DNA of 64,000 bases from CAWGLW01 sp963823525. GTDB lineage: Bacteria; Pseudomonadota; Gammaproteobacteria; Steroidobacterales; Steroidobacteraceae. The position numbers and the translations under genes were made by a program. The notes beneath the pieces were generated by a model that ran no database searches, was not told the origin of the DNA, and worked only from the letters and a program-made list of their open reading frames with translations. Position 1 is the stretch's first letter, and each line of letters starts with the position of its first letter. This document shows positions 8,859 to 17,038 of the stretch, one piece after another. Location of the stretch: positions 1,054,001-1,118,000 of the forward strand of contig CAWGLW010000006.1 in the NCBI GenBank assembly GCA_963823525.1, written 5' to 3'.

Positions 8859-9548
8859 ATGAACAGAAAGATCACGGGGCGCCTGCTTCCCCTGCTCGCA
8901 TCGTTTCTCGGGCTGGCCCTGATGGCGGTACCGCTGGCCCAGGCGAAGGACCTGCCGAAGACCACCCATGACGGCATGGACCTGATGCCGCACACCAAGG
9001 CCTATGCCGTCTATATGAAACCGGGCACGGACCTGAAGGTCTACAAGCGGGTCGGCATCATGCTGCCTGCTGTTGCATTTAGAAAGGACTGGCAGGAAGA
9101 CTACAACGACAATGCGCCCATGAACGCGAAGGTAACCGATGCCGACATGGAAAGAATCAAAAATGAAATCGCCGAGCAATTCGTCGACGTGTTCAACGAG
9201 GTTCTCACCAAGGACGGTTACGAGGTCACCAAGGAGACCGGCAAGGATGTCGTCGTCCTGAGGCCGATGATCGTCAATCTGGTCGTTAATTCGCCGGATC
9301 TAGGCGGTGCCGCAGGCGTCAGTCGGGGCGCAGTGGCCTCGGCTGGCCAGATGACACTGATTCTCGAGCTGTACGACTCGGTGACCAGCGACATCGTTGC
9401 TCGTATCATCGATTCACAGGCCGCTCGCGAACAAGGCGGCTTCCAGATCGCGACCGCGTCGGCCAATAAGGCTGCCGCGAACCTGATCCTGCGCGACTGG
9501 GCCAACAGACTGGCCAAAGCCCTGGGCGCCGAGCAGAAAGGAAAGTAA
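8859..9548 (+). CDS. DUF3313-like exported protein
   Basis: The 229-residue product carries a clear signal peptide (LLPLLASFLGLALMAVPLAQA). The mature domain matches the DUF3313 pattern: a YKRVGIMLPAV strand, helix RIKNEIAEQFVDVFNEVL, then VLRPMIVNLVV, MTLILELYDSVTSDIVARIID and a C-terminal helix ending in RDWANRLAKAL. Such proteins are periplasmic or outer-membrane-associated and of unknown function. AGGAG about 12 bases upstream supports ATG 8859. The 261-bp gap to the divergent metallopeptidase gene presumably holds promoters for both. A good hairpin follows the stop. Confidence 0.75.
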   Translation: MNRKITGRLLPLLASFLGLALMAVPLAQAKDLPKTTHDGMDLMPHTKAYAVYMKPGTDLKVYKRVGIMLPAVAFRKDWQEDYNDNAPMNAKVTDADMERIKNEIAEQFVDVFNEVLTKDGYEVTKETGKDVVVLRPMIVNLVVNSPDLGGAAGVSRGAVASAGQMTLILELYDSVTSDIVARIIDSQAAREQGGFQIATASANKAAANLILRDWANRLAKALGAEQKGK

Positions 9549-9573
9549 TGTTATGACCTGGAAGGCCATGAGC

Positions 9574-9596
9574 ATGAGCCGTCACTGACGGCTCAT
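9574..9596 (+). terminator. Intrinsic-type terminator after the DUF3313 gene
   Basis: ATGAGCCGTC (9574-9583) and GACGGCTCAT (9587-9596) form a perfect 10-bp stem with a 3-nt loop, 25 bp after the stop codon. The following tract is only partly T-rich (gatttcctg), so efficiency is uncertain. Confidence 0.6.
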
Positions 9597-9684
9597 GATT
9601 TCCTGTGTCGGTCGCTTTCCCTGACGGCGAGAAGCAGCAGGCGCGCGAATGTTGCTCCGCTGGGACACCCTACGGAGTTCCTCC

Positions 9685-10362
9685 ATGATGAAATGGATCA
9701 CTGCGATTGCCCTCGCCGTTTGTCTTTGCGGCTCACAAACAGCACTGGCCCAGGGCAAGCACGGCTCGACCGTGCGTGCCAAGAACTGGGAAACGCGCGC
9801 GAGCCTGATCTTCCAGGATTCCTCCGACGCCCGCTTCAAAGGGGGCACCGAGGTCAATTTCGACAGCAGCATTGGATTCAGCCTGGGTGCAGGCTACCAC
9901 TACACGGAGCACTGGGAATTCGGCGGATCCATGGAGTTCAACGGGATTGACTACCGGTCGAAAATTGCCTCGGCGGACAATCCTGGTGAGTCCTATTCAA
10001 CCCGGGGGGATGTGCAGAACACGACGCTGCTGGGTGACGTGACTTACCATTTCCTGGCAGGGCCACTGACGCCCTATGTCACCGGCGCGCTGGGGTGGAA
10101 CTGGATGAATACGGACGTCGCCAGCGGCCCGCCGGCCACCGGCTGCTGGTGGGATCCCTGGTGGGGCTATGTCTGCTCGCAATTCCAGCCGACGCGTACG
10201 CTGGATGGCTTTGTCTACCAGCTCGGCATCGGCCTGCGCTACGACCTCAATGGCAAGATCGCCCTTGACGCCCTGTACCGTAAATCGTGGCTGGACTACT
10301 CCAATACGAGCAGCCAGCCCGATACGGATGCCATCGTGTTCAGCTTCGGGTGGAAGTGGTGA
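9685..10362 (+). CDS. Outer-membrane beta-barrel protein (OmpW/OmpA-barrel-like)
   Basis: The 225-residue protein starts with a signal peptide (WITAIALAVCLCGSQTALA) followed by alternating amphipathic strands. It ends in VFSFGWKW, whose aromatic C terminus is the usual barrel-assembly signal. Segments such as SIGFSLGAGYHYTEHWEFGG and GFVYQLGIGLRYDLNGKIALDALYR (here cited in parts) are typical of small eight-stranded barrels. An unusual Trp/Cys-rich loop (GCWWDPWWGYVC, near 152) could form a disulfide. GGAG seven bases upstream supports ATG 9685. It converges with the DUF481 gene, 1 bp away. Specific role unknown. Confidence 0.78.
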   Translation: MMKWITAIALAVCLCGSQTALAQGKHGSTVRAKNWETRASLIFQDSSDARFKGGTEVNFDSSIGFSLGAGYHYTEHWEFGGSMEFNGIDYRSKIASADNPGESYSTRGDVQNTTLLGDVTYHFLAGPLTPYVTGALGWNWMNTDVASGPPATGCWWDPWWGYVCSQFQPTRTLDGFVYQLGIGLRYDLNGKIALDALYRKSWLDYSNTSSQPDTDAIVFSFGWKW

Positions 10363-10363
10363 G

Positions 10364-11476
10364 TCAGAAGCTGTAGCCCAGCCCGAATATCACGCGGTAG
10401 TCGTCCTTCTTGGGCGTGATTTCCTGCGGTGGATCATTCGGGTCATTTGGATCCGGGTACGGACGCGGGCTCTGCACTCGATCCCATACCATGGAAATAT
10501 TGAAGTCTAGGTCACCGATCAGGTCGAACGCGAATCCGGCCAGCATGTGGTGATTGTAACCACCCGCAGCATCGCTCGCTAAGCCAAAGCTGTAGTCATA
10601 AGTGAAGTCGACCCATTCGGTCAACTCGTGCCGATAGGTGGTACCGGCCGTCAGCGAAAAACTGTCATCTGTGCTCTTGGAGCCGGCCACCGTCTCGTCG
10701 TAGCGGGTCCATCGATAAGAGGGGCCTGCGTAGACCTGCCAGTCGATTTTCGACGTGTCGATAATCTGATAACCGACGCCGGTGCCCAACGTGAAGCGAT
10801 GCGCAATATTCTGGAACGGATCCCGGTAGTACTCCGCGAAAATCGGCCGCAGGAACCATTTCGGTGACAGGAAGTAATCCCAGACCGCGTTGGCGCGATG
10901 ATTATTGGCCGTCTGAATATTCTGGCCATCGATCTGGGTCTCGCTGAAGCTGCCGAGATAGTCGAAGATCATACGGTTTTCGATGGTACGACGCTGGGCG
11001 TGGAGCGCTCCGGAGTACTCGGTCTGGTCCGTATTGCCGCTGCGGATGTTTCCACCGAGCGTAACCTTACCCATCCAGAAATTGCGCTCCCTGGGAACAC
11101 CGGCAGTGATCGTCATCAGGTTTTCTTTGGCAAAGGTCTCACTCGAATCGCCAATGATGGTTACCTTGCCGTCCTCGACCAGCAACTTGCCAGTTGCCAC
11201 CCGGTTATCGAGCGTACGAACGCTGACAATCTGTGCGGAGCGAATAACCGCAATGTCACCGATATCGAGCTCGAGCAGGCCAAGCTTGTCGCTGTCGAAT
11301 TCCATCGACTCGTCATACATCACCTTGATCTCGCCCTTAAGCCATTCCCCGGAGGTCAGCTGAACCCAGTCGAATTTATCCGGCATCGGCTCCGGTGGCG
11401 ACCAGTCTTCAGCGCTTGCAACGCCGATCTGCGAGAGCAGGAAAGCTGAAAGCACCAACGCCATAAACCGATTCAT
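10364..11476 (-). CDS. DUF481 outer-membrane protein
   Basis: This 370-residue protein has a signal peptide (MALVLSAFLLSQIGVASA) and a small beta domain (WVQLTSGEWLKGEIKVMYDESMEFDSD; short blocks at residues 32-60) that recurs in DUF481 proteins. The C-terminal half is the DUF481 barrel: GKVTLGGNIRSGNTDQTEYSG, FLSPKWFLRPIFAEYYRDPF and the final FGLGYSF with terminal Phe. Relatives include the salt-induced YdiY. ATG 11476 is preceded by GGGAG at eight bases. The C-terminal loop is rich in Pro, Asp and Asn. The cargo or role is unknown. Confidence 0.85.
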   Translation of the reverse strand: MNRFMALVLSAFLLSQIGVASAEDWSPPEPMPDKFDWVQLTSGEWLKGEIKVMYDESMEFDSDKLGLLELDIGDIAVIRSAQIVSVRTLDNRVATGKLLVEDGKVTIIGDSSETFAKENLMTITAGVPRERNFWMGKVTLGGNIRSGNTDQTEYSGALHAQRRTIENRMIFDYLGSFSETQIDGQNIQTANNHRANAVWDYFLSPKWFLRPIFAEYYRDPFQNIAHRFTLGTGVGYQIIDTSKIDWQVYAGPSYRWTRYDETVAGSKSTDDSFSLTAGTTYRHELTEWVDFTYDYSFGLASDAAGGYNHHMLAGFAFDLIGDLDFNISMVWDRVQSPRPYPDPNDPNDPPQEITPKKDDYRVIFGLGYSF

Positions 11477-11570
11477 GTCATGAACTCCCGGGATCATTTT
11501 GGCAAACGCGAATACTACATGACACGGGCGGGGGCTTCCCCCCGCCTGCCATCACAAGCAAACTGCGCGG

Positions 11571-12032
11571 ATGACACGCCCTGCCGCCATGCGCCTGGAT
11601 CCGGCCAGTTATCCGGTAGCCGTCGACATACTGGCTCGTTTTGCGGACATTGATCCGCTGTGGCACATCAACAACGTGGCCATCGCCCAGTACTTCGAAG
11701 AAGCCCGGGTCTCGGCAATTCGTTCGATGGCCGAGAGTGCACGGATTCCAACGGCAGCAGAGCAGCGAATCCTGATCGCCCGGCAGACCGTCGACTACCT
11801 GGCCGAAGGCAACTACCCGGGAGCGCTGCGCGTCGGCGTCGGCGTGCTGCACGTTGGTAACTCATCGTTTGTGCTCGGGATGGCCATGTTCCAGCGTCAT
11901 CGCTGTATCGCGGTATCGGACGCAGTAATGGTGCTGGCGAATCAAACAGGACCGATGCGACTGCCGGACGAATACCGGCACAGACTTCAACAGATGCTGA
12001 TTACCGGGCACAGCGGAGCAACCGATGGGTGA
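11571..12032 (+). CDS. Acyl-CoA thioesterase, hotdog fold (4HBT family)
   Basis: The 153-residue protein hydrolyses acyl-CoA or a related thioester. The segment FADIDPLWHINNVAIAQYFEEAR contains the 4HBT signature, with Asp of the DxxxHxNN type and a catalytic-helix Glu. Length is typical of a single hotdog domain. The ATG at 11589 is an alternative start; neither has a strong ribosome-binding site. It lies between the DUF481 gene (divergent) and DUF502. Natural substrate unknown. Confidence 0.82.
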   Translation: MTRPAAMRLDPASYPVAVDILARFADIDPLWHINNVAIAQYFEEARVSAIRSMAESARIPTAAEQRILIARQTVDYLAEGNYPGALRVGVGVLHVGNSSFVLGMAMFQRHRCIAVSDAVMVLANQTGPMRLPDEYRHRLQQMLITGHSGATDG

Positions 12033-12156
12033 CTGACCTTGACGATGGCCGCGAGCGGTCAGTTCTTTGGCGTGCCATCGGCTTGGAAGGCGACGACACT
12101 CCGGCCGAAAGGCGCATGATCTCGCGGCCGGGACCACACAACGCCAGGGAACCGCA

Positions 12157-12807
12157 ATGAATGGACTGAGAGAATTCATCAAGACAACCATCGTCGGCGG
12201 CTTATTGTTTCTGATCCCGTTCCTGCTGCTGGCGTTTTCGTTTCTGGCTGGACTGATCGCGCGCACCCGTGTCGGTCAGCGGACAAAATCTTGGCTGGAG
12301 GAATCGCTGTTTGGCGAAGTCCCGCAATACCGCATGATCAAGAGCGTGGCCGAAGGCCTGACTCAGCTGGATAACGCAAAGAACATCCGAACGGCACTTG
12401 TTGAACGCGAAGGTGTATGGCAACTCGGCTATGTCATGGACCAGATTGGCGCAGAGGTGACCGCCGTGTTATTGCCGATGTCGCCGACAACACTGGCTGG
12501 CGCCCTGGTCTACGTTTTCACAGAAAGAGTCCGGTTACTCGACGTGCCGGTCAGCGAAGTCGTGATGCGGGTGCAGAAGCTCGACCTGGGTTCCGCAGCG
12601 ACTTTCAAAGATGGCGATCTGGCCCGCGCCATCCGCCCGGCATGTGCAATCGCCGGCCGGCGCCCACCGGATCGGGTGGGCGCCAACTGCGGGACTCGAT
12701 CTCAGGTGCCAAGGCGCGCGGCGATCTTGTCGGGTACGTTCTTGATCTTGAAAGCGAAAAAGATCTTCAACACGCCGATGAGTATGGCCCAGCTGGCAAT
12801 CATGTAG
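12157..12807 (+). CDS. DUF502 membrane protein with unusual C-terminal extension
   Basis: This 216-residue protein belongs to DUF502: one N-terminal hydrophobic segment (TTIVGGLLFLIPFLLLAFSF), the MIKSVAEGLTQL helix, and MSPTTLAGALVYVF plus RVRLLDVPVSEVV, which match the family's last conserved strands. The conserved part ends near residue 150. The final 60 or so residues look non-native: they read through a strong 10-bp hairpin (12659-12684) and then antisense to hdeD for 106 bp. A frameshift or lost stop near 12600-12660 would explain this. Start supported by AGGGAA upstream. Confidence 0.75.
   Translation: MNGLREFIKTTIVGGLLFLIPFLLLAFSFLAGLIARTRVGQRTKSWLEESLFGEVPQYRMIKSVAEGLTQLDNAKNIRTALVEREGVWQLGYVMDQIGAEVTAVLLPMSPTTLAGALVYVFTERVRLLDVPVSEVVMRVQKLDLGSAATFKDGDLARAIRPACAIAGRRPPDRVGANCGTRSQVPRRAAILSGTFLILKAKKIFNTPMSMAQLAIM
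12659..12684. terminator. Strong hairpin inside the 3' end of DUF502, facing hdeD
   Basis: GGCGCCCACC (12659-12668) pairs perfectly with GGTGGGCGCC (12675-12684) over a 6-nt loop, 18 bp beyond the hdeD stop. Position and strength suggest a bidirectional terminator between convergent genes, although the upstream reading frame currently runs through it. No T-tract is seen. Confidence 0.45.
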
Positions 12808-13304
12808 ACGATCGATATGCCGCCGGCGGCCGGTTTCGCAATCACCAGAATGCCAAACAGCAGCGACAAGGCACCGGTCACGTACAGCACCCACTCACCC
12901 TCGGTTGCCGCGCGGACCTTGTAGCCGAGGACAATCAGGAAGACACCCAGCAGGATCGCCTGAAACGCGACGAGGAATACGAAGGCCATCATGCTCACGG
13001 GTGGATTCAGCAGCGCAAAGCCACCGACGCCGATACCCAGCAAGCCAATCAACAGCATGATCCACCAGCCATCTTTGTCGCGATGAGTCAGCGACCCGAT
13101 CAGGTTGGAAACGCCGTCGACGAGTATCCACGCAGCGAAAAACAGCGCCAACACGAACAGCGCAATTCCGGGCTGCATGAATGCCAGGATCCCGAAAGCG
13201 ACGCCTGCGATGCCACCAATGAGAAAGACCCACCACGACCGTTTGACGAGGGCCCTCGCATCCGTAGCCAGGCTCATTGCCAGATCTTTACGATCAACAC
13301 TCAT
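12702..13304 (-). CDS. HdeD family membrane protein (DUF308)
   Basis: The 200-residue protein has six hydrophobic segments in three repeats of the DUF308 type (WWVFLIGGIAGVAFGILAFMQPG, WWIMLLIGLLGIGVGGFALLNPP, WVLYVTGALSLLFGILVIAKP; each given in part). E. coli HdeD contributes to acid resistance at high cell density; that role is only inferred here. The final tail FKIKNVPDKIAARLGT is cytosolic and basic. Its 3' 106 bp overlap the DUF502 frame on the other strand. Confidence 0.88.
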   Translation of the reverse strand: MSVDRKDLAMSLATDARALVKRSWWVFLIGGIAGVAFGILAFMQPGIALFVLALFFAAWILVDGVSNLIGSLTHRDKDGWWIMLLIGLLGIGVGGFALLNPPVSMMAFVFLVAFQAILLGVFLIVLGYKVRAATEGEWVLYVTGALSLLFGILVIAKPAAGGISIVYMIASWAILIGVLKIFFAFKIKNVPDKIAARLGT

Positions 13305-13315
13305 CTCTGCCTCCC

Positions 13316-13331
13316 AGACGCCATGGCGTCT
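13316..13331. promoter_or_regulatory. 16-bp perfect palindrome between divergent hdeD and trmB
   Basis: AGACGCCATGGCGTCT reads identically on both strands without a spacer. It begins 12 bp upstream of the hdeD start codon and ends 37 bp before the trmB start. A site for a dimeric regulator is plausible. No known consensus is matched with certainty. Confidence 0.35.
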
Positions 13332-13368
13332 TTGAATTATTTGAAACTACCGTTCATTCTAAAGCATC

Positions 13369-14097
13369 TTGAACGCGAAGAAAGACAGCGAAAGTGGCCA
13401 TGCCGTAACGACGGTGCCGCCGGCACACCCGCGTCGGATACGCAGTTTCGTCACTCGTGCCGGGCGTATCACAAAGGCCCAGCAGGCGGCGCTCGAGGAA
13501 CTGTGGCCCGTATACGGAATTCCGTTTGCGGCCAGCCCGCTGGACCTCGATGCTGAGTTCGGGCGATCCGCCCCGCGCACGCTGGAGATCGGTTTTGGCA
13601 ATGGCGAGGCACTGCTGGCTCTGGCCCGACAGAACCCCGGACGTGATTATCTTGGCATCGAGGTACACCAGGCGGGCATTGGCCATTGCCTGCTGGGGAT
13701 CGCAGAGGGCGCGCTGGAGAATGTCCGGTTGAGTCGTCACGATGCGGTCGAAGTGCTCACGGAACAGATCCCGGCCGCCGCTTTCGACGAAGTCCTCGTC
13801 TTTTTCCCGGACCCCTGGCACAAGAAAAGGCATCATAAGCGACGCCTGATTCAGCCGGAGTTCGTCCGGTTGCTCGCGGGCAAGATCGCCGTTGGCGGCC
13901 GGTTCCGCCTGGCCACGGATTGGGAGAACTATGCGGAGCAGATGCTCGCCGTACTTGATGAATGCCCGGATCTCCGCAACCTGGCCAGCCGGGGCGGCTT
14001 TGTCGAGCGTCCGGACAGTCGGCCGGTGACTCGATTTGAATCCCGGGGCCATCGGCTGGGGCACCCGGTCCGCGACCTCGCGTTTCAGCGAATCTGA
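13369..14097 (+). CDS. trmB: tRNA (guanine-N7)-methyltransferase TrmB
   Basis: TrmB transfers a methyl group from SAM to N7 of G46 in tRNA. The 242-residue protein shows the SAM motif LEIGFGNGEALL near residue 70 and the family hallmark FFPDPWHKKRHHKRR near 145. LATDWENYAEQML (near 182) is also typical. The frame opens with a TTG codon at 13369; a GTG at 13414 is an alternative, and neither has a clear Shine-Dalgarno site, so the N terminus is uncertain. It converges on marC, 31 bp away. Confidence 0.92.
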   Translation: MNAKKDSESGHAVTTVPPAHPRRIRSFVTRAGRITKAQQAALEELWPVYGIPFAASPLDLDAEFGRSAPRTLEIGFGNGEALLALARQNPGRDYLGIEVHQAGIGHCLLGIAEGALENVRLSRHDAVEVLTEQIPAAAFDEVLVFFPDPWHKKRHHKRRLIQPEFVRLLAGKIAVGGRFRLATDWENYAEQMLAVLDECPDLRNLASRGGFVERPDSRPVTRFESRGHRLGHPVRDLAFQRI

Positions 14098-14128
14098 AAG
14101 GGCGGGTCGGGGCCGTGACGCGATGGCG

Positions 14129-14752
14129 CTAGCTGACCGCGCCGAGGATCCCGTCAATGACAAACTGCGTGGCGAGCGCCGCCAGCAGGACGCCGGTCAG
14201 GCGGCTGAGCACGGCCCCCCCGGTCACGCCAATCACGCGCATCACGGGGCCGCCAGCCAGCATCAGGGCCAGCGTGATCGCAAGCACGAGAAGGATCACC
14301 CCGACTTTCGCAAAAAACTCGACCGAGCCCAATGGCACATCCGCAAAGGCCAGCAGAATGGTGGCCAGGGCGCCGGGACCGGCGATCAGTGGAAACGACA
14401 GGGGGAATACCGAGATATCGGTCCTATTATGAGCCTCTTCATCCTCGCCGGGCGTGATTGAGCGCAGCCCCGAGGGGCGTGCGAAGACCATCTCGATCGC
14501 GAGCAGAAACAGCAGTATGCCGCCGCCGACCTTGAACGCGTCCACGCTGATGCCCATGCCACCGAGCAGTGCCATGCCGCCAACCGAAAACACAAGGCAG
14601 ACCACGGCCGAGACGGTCACGGCTTTAACGGACATTTGCCGCCGCCAGCTGTCGTCGGCGCCTTCGGTGAGACCCGCGAGCACTGGCAGCAGCGCAAGTG
14701 GCTCGACGACGACCAGCAGGACAATGAAGAATTTGATCAGTTCGTCGAACAT
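14129..14752 (-). CDS. MarC family integral membrane protein
   Basis: A 207-residue, roughly six-helix membrane protein of the MarC family. Recognisable segments are FFIVLLVVVEPLALLPVLAGL at the N terminus, ILLFLLAIEMVF near 75, and FPLSFPLIAGPGALATILL near 112, the conserved 'P-IAGPG' segment. Function of the family is unresolved; the old link to multiple antibiotic resistance is not supported. The start at 14752 fits the family N terminus. Confidence 0.88.
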   Translation of the reverse strand: MFDELIKFFIVLLVVVEPLALLPVLAGLTEGADDSWRRQMSVKAVTVSAVVCLVFSVGGMALLGGMGISVDAFKVGGGILLFLLAIEMVFARPSGLRSITPGEDEEAHNRTDISVFPLSFPLIAGPGALATILLAFADVPLGSVEFFAKVGVILLVLAITLALMLAGGPVMRVIGVTGGAVLSRLTGVLLAALATQFVIDGILGAVS

Positions 14753-14862
14753 TTCGCGTGCGGGGTTTCCGAGACTTGCGCTCCGGGCCGAGCAGGCATA
14801 CAAGAGAGATGAACGAGGCGAATAGCATAACAGCGCAGAGGGACCCGAGTCGGTCAGTTGAC

Positions 14863-15219
14863 ATGAAAAACCCCGCACCCGAAATAGGACAATGGTATCG
14901 GCGCGTCGGCGGCGACATTTTTGAAGTGGTCGCGACCGATCCAGGTGACGGCACGATCGAAATCCAGTATTTCGACGGCGCCGTCGAGGAACTTGATCTC
15001 GACGAATGGCGAGCCGAACACATCACCGCTCAGGAAGCGCCCGAGGACTGGACGGGTTCGGTCGATGTCGAGCCGGAGGACTACGAGAACGAAGTCGAAG
15101 CGGGTCCGGGCAACGGCAATGCCTTGCGCGATCCGCTGCAGTGCGTCGATCGCAACGAAGTGGAAGGCTACGCGGAACTCGACCTGTCAGAGGCCCCGGA
15201 CGAACTCGATCGATACTGA
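14863..15219 (+). CDS. Small acidic cytosolic protein (DUF6763-like)
   Basis: The 118-residue protein starts MKNPAPEIGQWYRRVGGDIF and continues VVATDPGDGTIEIQYFDGAVEELDLDEW. This compact beta fold is found in many gammaproteobacteria as a conserved hypothetical. The second half is strongly acidic and low in complexity (EPEDYENEVEAGPGN). The frame is open from 14758, but conservation begins at the chosen ATG. It stands alone between marC (divergent) and the Rieske gene (convergent). Function unknown. Confidence 0.6.
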   Translation: MKNPAPEIGQWYRRVGGDIFEVVATDPGDGTIEIQYFDGAVEELDLDEWRAEHITAQEAPEDWTGSVDVEPEDYENEVEAGPGNGNALRDPLQCVDRNEVEGYAELDLSEAPDELDRY

Positions 15220-15249
15220 CGTCATGACCGTGCAGGCAGCTTCGCAGGA

Positions 15250-15666
15250 CTAAGCACCAAGGTCCGGCGGCTCCTCCAGCGGCACCGCCGCATCCAGCAT
15301 CACGCAGCCGCCCTCTATGCGTATCGCGAGCGAGCGCAGCCGCTGCCCCGGGCAAGGCCCGGCGACACACTCACCTGTCTGGATATCAAACAGTGCGCCA
15401 TGCGTCGCACAGAGGATCCGCGATGAATCGGGGCTCAGGAACCTGTCCGGTCGCCAGTTCAGTGGGAAGCCCGCATGCGGACAATGATTCACGTAGGCGC
15501 GCAGCGTCTCACCAGACCTGATGACGAATCCGCGAAGCGGCCAGTCACCCGAGCCGAGCGTGAATTCCCGGGCACCGGGGTCAGCCAGCTCATCGAGCAA
15601 ACACACGAACCGCTCGCGATCGACCCCGGCGAGCAGCGATGTCTCAGTGGCTGGCCTGTCTGACAT
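15250..15666 (-). CDS. Rieske [2Fe-2S] ferredoxin-like protein
   Basis: A 138-residue soluble Rieske protein. The two cluster-binding motifs are NHCPHAGF (Cys-x-His) near residue 63 and CATHGALFD (Cys-x2-His) near 86, with GECVAGPCPGQRL following as in Rieske ferredoxins. It probably delivers electrons to an oxygenase or other partner that is not in view. Its start overlaps the ampG stop by 23 bp, so it is the last gene of an xthA-ampG-Rieske transcription unit. Confidence 0.87.
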   Translation of the reverse strand: MSDRPATETSLLAGVDRERFVCLLDELADPGAREFTLGSGDWPLRGFVIRSGETLRAYVNHCPHAGFPLNWRPDRFLSPDSSRILCATHGALFDIQTGECVAGPCPGQRLRSLAIRIEGGCVMLDAAVPLEEPPDLGA

Positions 15667-17038
15667 GTGGCGCGAGGAAGAACAACATCACCAGTGCCGG
15701 CAAACCCAGCATCGATGTATACACAAAAAACCAGGGGTAGCCGATGCCATCGACAACAAAGCCGGAGGTGCCCATCAGCAGCTTGCCCGGCAAAGCGTAC
15801 ATTGATGAGAACAACGCGTACTGGGTCGCGGTATAAGAGGCGCTGGTGAGACTGGAGAGGAACGCGATCAGCGCCGTACCCGCGACACCCATCGCGAGGT
15901 TATCCGCACTGACCACCATCGCGAGTCCCGCGATACCGGGATCCTGCTGCCAGGCCAGCAGCATGAACAGCAGGTTGGAGCTGATGACGAGGATGCTGCC
16001 GATGGCCAGTGACCGCACGCTGCCGAGCCGCGCAACGGCGACGCCACCCAGCACGGTGCCCAGAATCGACATCACAACGCCATAACCCTTGGCCACGGCG
16101 GCGATCTGCTTCAGTGAGTATCCGACGTCGAGGTAGAACGGATTCGCCATCACGCCCATCGTGAAGTCGGTCAGCCGATAGCTGGCGATGAAGGCCAGCA
16201 TCAGGACGGCCAGCCGCGTACCGTAGCGCGTGAAAAAATCGAGAAACGGACAGACCACGGCGCCGATGAACCACGCACCGAGGTTCTTCAGGGACTCCGG
16301 CCAGTGCGCCTTGCGCTCGAGCCAGTCAATGACGCGCCGCTCCTGAGCGAGTGTCTGCTGGGCGACGCGCGGTTCGGGCTCGCGAATCGACAGTACGGTC
16401 AGGATACCCACGCCCACCAGCGCAGCCATGACCGTGTAGGCGGCCTGCCAGCCAAAGTCGGCTGCGATCCACAAAGCGCCTGCGCTGCCCACCATAATCG
16501 CGATGCGGTAGCCAAGCTGGTACGCCGCGGCCATGACACCCTGCATGGCCTCCGGCGCCGCCTCGATTCGCCAGGCGTCAATCGAGATATCCTGGGTTGC
16601 CGAGGAAAAAGCGACCAGCAATGCCAGCGCGGCGACCGTGCCCAGGTGGCCGAGCGGATTCGCGTGCGCGATGCCGAGCAGTCCGATGGCGATTCCGGCC
16701 TGTGCGACCAGCATCCAGCTGCGACGCCGGCCGAGCCAGCGCTTGAGTATCGGCAGGTTGAGACGATCCACGACCGGCGCCCAGAAGAACTTGATCGAAT
16801 AAACGATACCCACCCAGGACAGCATGCCGATCGTCGCCCGCTCGATGCCGATGTCGCGCAACCAGGCCGAGAGTGTTGAAAACACGAGCATGAATGGCAG
16901 GCCGGCCGAGAATCCCAGCAGCAGCATCGCCAGGACTCGCGGCTGTCGGTAGGCGGCCAGCGCCTCTAGCCAGCCTCGCCACCACGCCTCGGGCCGGGAA
17001 GATGCGTCCGGATTATCCGGTAATGCCTTCTGGCTCAC
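15644..17038 (-). CDS. ampG: AmpG-type MFS transporter
   Basis: A 464-residue major-facilitator carrier resembling AmpG, which imports anhydromuropeptides (GlcNAc-anhMurNAc peptides) for cell-wall recycling. Typical segments are MLLLGFSAGLPFMLVFSTLSAWLRDIGI near residue 35, IKFFWAPVVDRL near 80, and AFSSATQDISIDAWRIE near 135. GTG at 17038 is the likely start: it overlaps the xthA stop as GTGA, implying translational coupling, and leaves a normal AmpG length; a longer frame reaches 17197 but lies inside xthA. The role in muropeptide recycling is inferred from the family. Confidence 0.87.
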   Translation of the reverse strand: MSQKALPDNPDASSRPEAWWRGWLEALAAYRQPRVLAMLLLGFSAGLPFMLVFSTLSAWLRDIGIERATIGMLSWVGIVYSIKFFWAPVVDRLNLPILKRWLGRRRSWMLVAQAGIAIGLLGIAHANPLGHLGTVAALALLVAFSSATQDISIDAWRIEAAPEAMQGVMAAAYQLGYRIAIMVGSAGALWIAADFGWQAAYTVMAALVGVGILTVLSIREPEPRVAQQTLAQERRVIDWLERKAHWPESLKNLGAWFIGAVVCPFLDFFTRYGTRLAVLMLAFIASYRLTDFTMGVMANPFYLDVGYSLKQIAAVAKGYGVVMSILGTVLGGVAVARLGSVRSLAIGSILVISSNLLFMLLAWQQDPGIAGLAMVVSADNLAMGVAGTALIAFLSSLTSASYTATQYALFSSMYALPGKLLMGTSGFVVDGIGYPWFFVYTSMLGLPALVMLFFLAPHVRQASH

